Of a stretch of DNA of 64,000 nt, positions 58,874 to 64,000 are shown piece by piece. The translations under genes were made by a program, and so were the position numbers. A model generated the notes under the pieces. The model was not told the origin of the DNA, did not search any database, and saw only the letters and a list, made by a program, of their open reading frames with translations. Source of the stretch: DASXMR01 sp036495525 (GTDB lineage: Bacteria; Actinomycetota; Actinomycetes; Streptosporangiales; Streptosporangiaceae); NCBI GenBank assembly GCA_036495525.1, contig DASXMR010000023.1, positions 195,394-259,393 on the forward strand, given 5' to 3'. Position 1 is the first letter of the stretch; each line of letters starts with the position of its first letter.

Positions 58874-59676
58874 GCACGCAGGACCGTGATCGCGGTGCCA
58901 CGCCGGGCGACGAGCTCGAGCTTGAGGAGCGCGACTCGCTGGTCGACGTGCCGGACGGGGTCAGGCTCCAGAAGGTGCTCGCCGCAGCCGGCGTGGGCAG
59001 CCGCCGGCACTGCGAGGAGATGATCGGGGCCGGGCGGGTCGAGGTCGACGGTGAGATCGTGCGCAGATTCGGCGCCAGAGTCGATCCGGCGCGACAGGTC
59101 ATCCGCGTCGACGGCCGCCGCATCCCGGCTCGCGAGGATCTGGTCTACCTGGCCCTGAACAAGCCACCCGGCGTGCTCACCAGCATGTCCGACAGCCGGG
59201 GGCGGGCAACGATCGCCGACTACCTCGGCGACCGGGCCGAGCGGCTGTTTCACGTCGGCCGGCTGGACTATGAGACCGAGGGCCTGATGCTGCTGATGAA
59301 CGACGGTGACCTGGCGCACCGGCTGGCGCACCCCAGGTACGGCGTGCTGAAGACCTACCTGGCGGATATCCCCGGCCCGCTGCCGCGTGACCTGGGACGC
59401 CGGCTGAGCACCGGGATAGAGCTGGCCGACGGGATAGCAAGCGCGGACAGGTTCCGGGTGGTGGAGCGAGCCGGCTCCCGCGCGCTGGTGGAGATCACCC
59501 TGCATGAGGGCCGCAAGCACATCGTGCGCCGGATGCTGGCCGAGGCTGGCCATCCGGTCAGCCGGCTGGTGCGCACCCACGTCGGGCCGGTGGCGCTTGG
59601 CTCACTGCGCCCCGGCGCGACCAGGGACCTGTCAGTGCCGGAAATCGGCGACCTGTACCTTGCTGTTGGCCTGTGA
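58870..59676 (+). CDS. rluB: RluB/RsuA-type 23S rRNA pseudouridine synthase
   Basis: 268 residues. S4 domain VRLQKVLAAAGVGSRRHCEEMIGAGRVEVDG, then YLALNKPPGVLTSMSD and catalytic Asp in FHVGRLDYETEGLMLLMNDGDLAHRL, and HEGRKHIVRRMLAEAGHPVSRLVR. Family conserved beside scpB. Coupled to scpB. Confidence 0.95.
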   Translation: MSTQDRDRGATPGDELELEERDSLVDVPDGVRLQKVLAAAGVGSRRHCEEMIGAGRVEVDGEIVRRFGARVDPARQVIRVDGRRIPAREDLVYLALNKPPGVLTSMSDSRGRATIADYLGDRAERLFHVGRLDYETEGLMLLMNDGDLAHRLAHPRYGVLKTYLADIPGPLPRDLGRRLSTGIELADGIASADRFRVVERAGSRALVEITLHEGRKHIVRRMLAEAGHPVSRLVRTHVGPVALGSLRPGATRDLSVPEIGDLYLAVGL

Positions 59677-59728
59677 CTTCAAGGCTGCTGGCCGCTTCGG
59701 CCAGGCTCGCGCGAAAGGAGATGAAGCG

Positions 59729-60091
59729 GTGGCGGTCAGGGCAGTACGCGGCGCGATCCAGGTCGGCGCCAACGACCGGCCGGCCATCCTCGACGGCACG
59801 TCCGAGCTGGTCACCGAAGTGATGACGAGGAATCAGCTGACGACCGAGGACGTGATCAGCGTCATCTTCACCGCCACCACGGACCTGAACGCCGAGTTCC
59901 CGGCGCTCGCCGCCCGCAAGCTGGGCTTCGGCGAGGTGCCGCTGCTGTGCTGCACGGAGATCGCCGTGCCCGGCTCGATGCCGCGGGTGGTCCGGCTGCT
60001 GATGCACGTGGAGAGCGACCGGCCGCGGCCCGCGGTACAGCACGTGTACCTGCGCGGTGCGACCGCGCTGCGGCTGGACATCGCCCAGTGA
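59729..60091 (+). CDS. aroH: Chorismate mutase, AroH type
   Basis: 120 residues from the GTG at 59729 (AAAGGAG eight nt upstream). RAVRGAIQVGANDRPAILDGTSELVTEVM, ISVIFTATTDLNAEFPALAARKLG, VPLLCCTEIAVPGSMPRVVRLLMHV are the trimeric AroH (Bacillus-type) motifs; Arg and Cys of the active site are present. Converts chorismate to prephenate, feeding the next gene. GTGA overlap with tyrA. Confidence 0.95.
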   Translation: MAVRAVRGAIQVGANDRPAILDGTSELVTEVMTRNQLTTEDVISVIFTATTDLNAEFPALAARKLGFGEVPLLCCTEIAVPGSMPRVVRLLMHVESDRPRPAVQHVYLRGATALRLDIAQ

Positions 60092-61209
60092 GCGGGCAGC
60101 CGGCGGACCGCCGCGCGCTGGCCCCGGCCAGCGTGGTGGTGATCGGCACCGGCCTGATCGGCACCTCGGTAGCGCTCGCCTTGCGCGAGCAGGGCAGTCA
60201 GGTGTGGCTCGCTGACCGCGAGCAGGGGGCGGCCGAGATGGCCGCTGGCCTGGGCGCTGGTCAGCTGCTGCCCCCCGGCGGGCCGCCGGGCGGGCAGGCC
60301 GACGTCGCGGTACTGGCCATGCCGCCGGCCGCGGTGGCACCCAGCCTGGCCGACGCGCAGCGGAAGGGCCTGGCCCGCTGCTACACCGATGTCGCCAGCG
60401 TCAAGGAGCTGCCGCTGGCAGGCGCCACCCGGCTCGGCTGCGATCTGGGCAGTTACGTGCCGGCCCACCCGCTGTCCGGCCGGGAGCGGTCCGGGCCAGC
60501 GGCCGCCCGCGCCGACCTGTTCCTCGGCCGCCCGTGGGCGATCTGCGCGTCGCCGCAGACGGCGGCCAGCTGCGTCGCTGCGGTCAGCGAGCTGGCCACG
60601 GCCTGCGGCGCGCATCCGGTGCTGATGTCGGCGCCGGACCATGACCGCTGGGTGGCGCTGGTCTCGCACGTGCCGCACCTGGTCGCCGCTGTGATGGCCG
60701 CCAGGCTCGAGCACGCGCCGGCCGCCGCGCTCGCCCTGGCCGGGCAGGGCCTGCGCGACGTGACCAGGATTGCCGCCGGCGACGCTGCGCTGTGGGCAGA
60801 GATTCTCGGCGCGAACGCGGCGCACGCGTGCGAGGTGGCGCTCGCGGCGGCCGACGAGCTGCGCACCGCCGCCGACGCGCTCGGCGCGCTGGCCGAGGGC
60901 GACGAGGATGCGATCAAGCGGGTCGCCGGCCTGCTGGAGCGGGCCGGGGCTGGAGTAGCCAGGATCCCCGGCAAGCGCGGCGGGCCGGCGCCCGCCTACG
61001 CCGTCGTCCAGGTCGTCATCGGCGACCGGCCAGGCGAGCTGGCCCGGCTATTCCAGGCGGCCGGCGACGCGGGCGTCAACATCGAGGACGTGTCCATCGA
61101 GCACTCGCCTGGCCTGCCGGCCGGCGTAGCTGAGCTGTCAGTCCGGCGACAGGCGGCTGGCCAGCTGACCGAGGCGCTGGCTGCCCGGGGCTGGCCGGTC
61201 CGCCGGTAG
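60088..61209 (+). CDS. tyrA: Prephenate dehydrogenase with ACT domain
   Basis: 373 residues. NAD motif VVVIGTGLIGTSVALALREQGSQVWLADRE, YTDVASVKELPLAGA, and PAHPLSGRERSGPAAARADLF (catalytic His). C-terminal ACT domain (about 295-370) has YAVVQVVIGDRPGELARLFQAAGDAGVNIEDVSIEH, suggesting tyrosine feedback. Tyrosine biosynthesis. Confidence 0.95.
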   Translation: MSGQPADRRALAPASVVVIGTGLIGTSVALALREQGSQVWLADREQGAAEMAAGLGAGQLLPPGGPPGGQADVAVLAMPPAAVAPSLADAQRKGLARCYTDVASVKELPLAGATRLGCDLGSYVPAHPLSGRERSGPAAARADLFLGRPWAICASPQTAASCVAAVSELATACGAHPVLMSAPDHDRWVALVSHVPHLVAAVMAARLEHAPAAALALAGQGLRDVTRIAAGDAALWAEILGANAAHACEVALAAADELRTAADALGALAEGDEDAIKRVAGLLERAGAGVARIPGKRGGPAPAYAVVQVVIGDRPGELARLFQAAGDAGVNIEDVSIEHSPGLPAGVAELSVRRQAAGQLTEALAARGWPVRR

Positions 61210-61218
61210 CATCGCAGG

Positions 61219-61971
61219 GTGATGAATGCTGCTGCCAGCGGGCAGGGGACGGTACCGGGTCCCGGCGGGCCGGCCGGCGGCTGCGGCCGCGGCCTGATCG
61301 TCGCGGTCGACGGGCCGGCCGGCTCGGGCAAGTCGAGCGCGGCGCGCGGGGTCGCAAGCGTTCTCGGCCTGCGCTACCTGGACACCGGCGCCATGTACCG
61401 GGCGCTGACCTGGTGGCTGCTGGCCAGGAAGGCGGACGTGACCAGCCCGGCAGAGGTAGCCGGGCTGGCCGGCCGCCCGGTCATCTCGGTGGGTATCGAT
61501 CCGCAGGCACCCTCGGTCCAGGTGGACGGCGGTGACGTGGCCGGTGCGATCCGCGGCCGCGCCGTCTCCAATGCGGTCAGCGCCGTCGCTTCGGTGCCGC
61601 AGGTGCGGCAGCGATTGATAGCGATGCAGCGCGAGATCATCAGCAGCGCCGTCAGCTCCGGGCCAGGCATCGTCGCCGAGGGGCGCGACATCGGCACCGT
61701 GGTGGCACCGCAGGCGCAGGTAAAGGTGTTCCTCACCGCCAGCGAGGATGTCCGGGCCGCGCGGCGGGCTGCCGACCTGGCCGCCGACCCGGCGGCGACC
61801 GCGTCACTCACCATGCAGGAGATCGCGAGGCGGGACCGCAGGGACGCGGCGCAGACCACGATGGCCGCGGACGCGGTCCTTATTGACGCCACCTCGCTGC
61901 CACTTGACGAGGTGATCGCGCAGATCGTCGGCCTTGCGCGAGCGAGCCGCGCCGGTGCGAGGACCGGGTGA
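61219..61971 (+). CDS. cmk: Cytidylate kinase
   Basis: 250 residues (GTG 61219 or ATG 61222). P-loop IVAVDGPAGSGKSSAARGVA, LRYLDTGAMYRALTWWLL, and SSGPGIVAEGRDIGTVVAPQAQVKVFLTAS. Phosphorylates CMP/dCMP. Stop overlaps der. Confidence 0.95.
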   Translation: MMNAAASGQGTVPGPGGPAGGCGRGLIVAVDGPAGSGKSSAARGVASVLGLRYLDTGAMYRALTWWLLARKADVTSPAEVAGLAGRPVISVGIDPQAPSVQVDGGDVAGAIRGRAVSNAVSAVASVPQVRQRLIAMQREIISSAVSSGPGIVAEGRDIGTVVAPQAQVKVFLTASEDVRAARRAADLAADPAATASLTMQEIARRDRRDAAQTTMAADAVLIDATSLPLDEVIAQIVGLARASRAGARTG

Positions 61972-63389
61972 GCGAGCCAGCGTCCCCCGCCGGCCAGGAG
62001 GCCGGGCCGGCCGCACCGGTGCTCGCGGTCGTCGGCAGGCCCAACGTCGGCAAGTCGACGCTGGTCAACAGGATCCTCGGCAGCCGGCAGGCGGTCGTGC
62101 TCGATACGCCGGGGGTCACCAGGGACCGGGTCGCCTACGACGCCATGTGGCGGGGGAGGACCTTCACCATTGTCGACACTGGCGGCTGGGAGCCGGATAC
62201 CGCTGGCTCCGGCACGCTGGCGGCGCGGGTAGCGGCGCAAGCCAGGGTTGCCGTCGACGCCGCCGACGCGGTGCTGTTCGTGGTGGACGCGGTGGTCGGC
62301 GTCACCGACGCGGACGCCACCGTCGCGGCTGTGCTGCGGCGGTCGGGCAAGCCGGTGGTGCTCGCGGCGAACAAGGCCGACGACGCTGGCGCTGAGCTGG
62401 CAGTGCATTCGCTCTGGTCGCTGGGCCTTGGCGAGCCGCAGCCGGTCAGCGCGCTGCACGGCCGCGGCAGCGGTGACCTGCTGGACGTCATCCTCGGCGC
62501 GCTGCCGGCTGCTCCGGCCGAGTCGGCCGACGAGGTGGCCGGGCCGCGCCGGGTAGCGCTGGTCGGCAGGCCCAACGTCGGCAAGTCAAGCTTGCTGAAC
62601 AGGCTGGCGGGCCACGAGCGGGTGCTGGTCGACCCCGTGGCGGGCACGACCCGTGACCCGGTCGACGAGTTGATCGAGCTGGCCGGCGTGCCCTACCGGT
62701 TCGTGGACACCGCCGGCATCAGGAGACGGGCTTCGCACGCGCAGGGCGCCGACTACTACGCCGCGCTGCGCACCGAGCGGGCGCTGGAACGCGCTGAGGT
62801 AGCCATCGTGCTGATCGACGCGAGCGAGCCGCTGGCCGAGCAGGACTTGCGGATCGTGTCCATGGTGATCGAGGCGGGCCGGGCGCTGGTGATCGCCTAC
62901 AACAAGTGGGACCTGGTGGACGAGGAGCGCAGGCACTTCCTGGACCGTGAGATCGACCGGCAGCTGCACACGGCCCGCTGGGCGCCCAGGGTCAACATCT
63001 CGGCAGCCACCGGCTGGCACGCCGACCGGCTCGTGCCGGCGCTGCAACTGGCCTTGTCCGGATGGGAGACGCGAGTGCAGACCGGCAGGCTGAACGCCTG
63101 GCTGTCGGCGCTGGTCGCCGCCACGCCGCCGCCGGTACGCGGCGGCCGGCAGCCAAGGATCATGTTCGCCACCCAGCCGGGCACCAGGCCGCCGCACTTC
63201 GTGCTGTTCACCACGGGGTTCCTCGAGGAAACCTACCGCCGGTTCATCGAGCGCAGGCTCCGCGAGGAGTTCGGCTTCGAGGGCACCCCGATCAAGGTCT
63301 CGATGCGCCTGCGCGAGAAGCGCGGCAAAAACGCCGCCAGGCCTAGCCAGTCCGGCCGCACGTCCCGCCCTGCCGCCAGACGCGGCTAG
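61968..63389 (+). CDS. der: Ribosome-assembly GTPase Der (EngA)
   Basis: 473 residues. First G domain VLAVVGRPNVGKSTLVNRILG with DTPGVTRDRV, NKADD; second G domain VALVGRPNVGKSSLLNRLAG with DPVAGTTRDPVDELI, NKWDLVD; KH-like C-terminal domain (about 385-460). Late 50S assembly. GTG start overlaps cmk. Confidence 0.97.
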   Translation: MSEPASPAGQEAGPAAPVLAVVGRPNVGKSTLVNRILGSRQAVVLDTPGVTRDRVAYDAMWRGRTFTIVDTGGWEPDTAGSGTLAARVAAQARVAVDAADAVLFVVDAVVGVTDADATVAAVLRRSGKPVVLAANKADDAGAELAVHSLWSLGLGEPQPVSALHGRGSGDLLDVILGALPAAPAESADEVAGPRRVALVGRPNVGKSSLLNRLAGHERVLVDPVAGTTRDPVDELIELAGVPYRFVDTAGIRRRASHAQGADYYAALRTERALERAEVAIVLIDASEPLAEQDLRIVSMVIEAGRALVIAYNKWDLVDEERRHFLDREIDRQLHTARWAPRVNISAATGWHADRLVPALQLALSGWETRVQTGRLNAWLSALVAATPPPVRGGRQPRIMFATQPGTRPPHFVLFTTGFLEETYRRFIERRLREEFGFEGTPIKVSMRLREKRGKNAARPSQSGRTSRPAARRG

Positions 63390-63394
63390 CCGGG

Positions 63395-63724
63395 TTACCG
63401 GGGCCAGTTGAGCCTGGCGGGACGGGCCTTCGCCGCCCACTGCCCGGACTGCAGGCACCGTCGCCCGCTCCAGCTTGGGTGCTCTTCGCTGAGAACGAGA
63501 ATTCCCGCGTGATAGGTGCGTGATACCAGTCCCGTTCGGCTTTTCTCACCGGCCAGCCGGAGCATCGCTGTCATGTGGCGATGCACTGTGTGTTCACTGA
63601 TGTTCAACAGTTCCGCGATCTGCCTGTTGGTCCGGCCAGCCGCGACCGCGCAGAGCACCTCGATGTCACGGTCGGTGAGGGCCCGGCCGGCGGGCGCGGC
63701 GCTTCCTGCGTTCGGCTCTGGCAT
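63395..63724 (-). CDS. Stand-alone LuxR-type helix-turn-helix regulator
   Basis: 109 residues from the ATG at 63724. HTH_LuxR domain (about 15-75): ALTDRDIEVLCAVAAGRTNRQIAELLNISEHTVHRHMTAMLRLAGEKSRTGLVSRTYHAGIL. No receiver or ligand domain. Divergent from bioA with 79 nt between starts, so it might regulate biotin genes or itself. Ends 5 nt from der (convergent). Confidence 0.85.
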   Translation of the reverse strand: MPEPNAGSAAPAGRALTDRDIEVLCAVAAGRTNRQIAELLNISEHTVHRHMTAMLRLAGEKSRTGLVSRTYHAGILVLSEEHPSWSGRRCLQSGQWAAKARPARLNWPR

Positions 63725-63732
63725 CGGCGACG

Positions 63733-63795
63733 ATTCTAGCCATGTCGGCGAGGACCGTGGGCAGGCACAGGCGGTCCGCCCCCGTTCGGGATAAT
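63733..63795. promoter_or_regulatory. Divergent -10 boxes for luxR-like gene and bioA
   Basis: On minus, TAGAAT (complement of 63733-63738) is 8 nt before the luxR-like ATG. On plus, GATAAT (63790-63795) is 8 nt before the bioA GTG. Both look leaderless or nearly so. Confidence 0.5.
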
Positions 63796-63803
63796 GGGTT
63801 TTC

Positions 63804-64000
63804 GTGTTTACCGTCGAGTGGCTCACCGAGCTGGACAGACGCCGAGTCTGGCACCCGTACGCCCCGATGCCGGCGAGCAGCCCGCCGCTGGTCGTCGAAT
63901 CGGCCGACGGCGTCCGGCTCAAGCTGGCCGACGGGCGGGGGCGCGGGCGCGAGCTCATCGACGGGATGTCGTCGTGGTGGGCGGCGATCCACGGCTATGC
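63804..64000 (+). CDS. bioA: Adenosylmethionine-8-amino-7-oxononanoate aminotransferase, 5' part
   Basis: The first 65 codons are present from the GTG at 63804 and the gene runs off the window. WLTELDRRRVWHPYAPMPAS, VVESADGVRLKLADG and ELIDGMSSWWAAIHGY match BioA, which transaminates KAPA to DAPA in biotin synthesis. The catalytic Lys lies beyond the window. Confidence 0.9.
   Translation, partial: MFTVEWLTELDRRRVWHPYAPMPASSPPLVVESADGVRLKLADGRGRGRELIDGMSSWWAAIHGY

Overview
The window is a contiguous piece of a very GC-rich actinobacterial chromosome. Gene order and protein content point to the Streptomyces / Streptosporangiales side of the Actinomycetota: sepF-yggT-divIVA beyond the division cluster, a T-box-controlled eukaryote-like IleRS, a trp block followed by gltBD, a PdtaR-type ANTAR regulator near polA, polyphosphate glucokinase, and an xerD-parA-scpA-scpB-rluB-aroH-tyrA-cmk-der block. 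I infer the lineage; I cannot place the genus from sequence alone. Most of the window is housekeeping DNA, densely packed with 4-nt (ATGA/GTGA) stop-start overlaps. Several short leaders carry a TANNNT box 5-8 nt before the start codon, which suggests leaderless transcripts.

Layout. 1-4.5 kb: end of the division cluster (pgeF, yggS, sepF, yggT, divIVA/wag31) plus a large Ala-rich membrane-anchored protein. 4.6-8.3 kb: ileS (minus) with a clear translational-type T-box leader. 8.65-14.8 kb: traR/dksA, lspA, rluD-like, dnaE. 14.9-16.8 kb: a DUF2567-like membrane protein, a Rid protein and ppgK. 17-24.9 kb: the most accessory region, with an FAD amine oxidase and a phosphonatase-like HAD hydrolase on plus, facing a four-gene ABC importer plus metallophosphoesterase operon on minus. 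This looks like an organophosphonate or phosphate-ester utilization module, but its binding-protein gene carries a frameshift and an internally deleted methyltransferase lies between the two halves. 25.2-37 kb: a TIGR03085-like protein, trp membrane proteins, trpC-trpB-trpA, gltB-gltD. 37.2-40.2 kb: an Lgt-like protein lacking key residues, tRNA-Leu(CAA), pdtaR, a PaaI thioesterase. 40.2-47.8 kb: polA, rpsA, coaE, uvrB. 48-51.2 kb: two tandem paralogous lipoproteins, each behind an ECF-sigma-like promoter, and a DMT-type membrane protein. 51.3-63.4 kb: pyrG, NUDIX, ald, xerD, parA, a small putative DNA-binding partner, scpA, scpB, rluB, aroH, tyrA, cmk, der. The window ends with a small LuxR-type regulator divergent from the start of bioA.

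Features that stand out: (i) the phosphonate-like module with its frameshift and nearby pseudogene; (ii) the duplicated lipoprotein unit with duplicated GGAACC / CGTCTAA promoters; (iii) repeated expansion of 15-bp (five-codon) tandem repeats inside several otherwise conserved genes (the 2983-4491 gene, lspA, gltB twice, pdtaR); (iv) two perfect palindromes of 24 and 28 bp between the ileS leader and traR; (v) the Lgt-like protein with altered catalytic positions; (vi) short candidate leaderless upstream ORFs before the trp membrane gene and pyrG.
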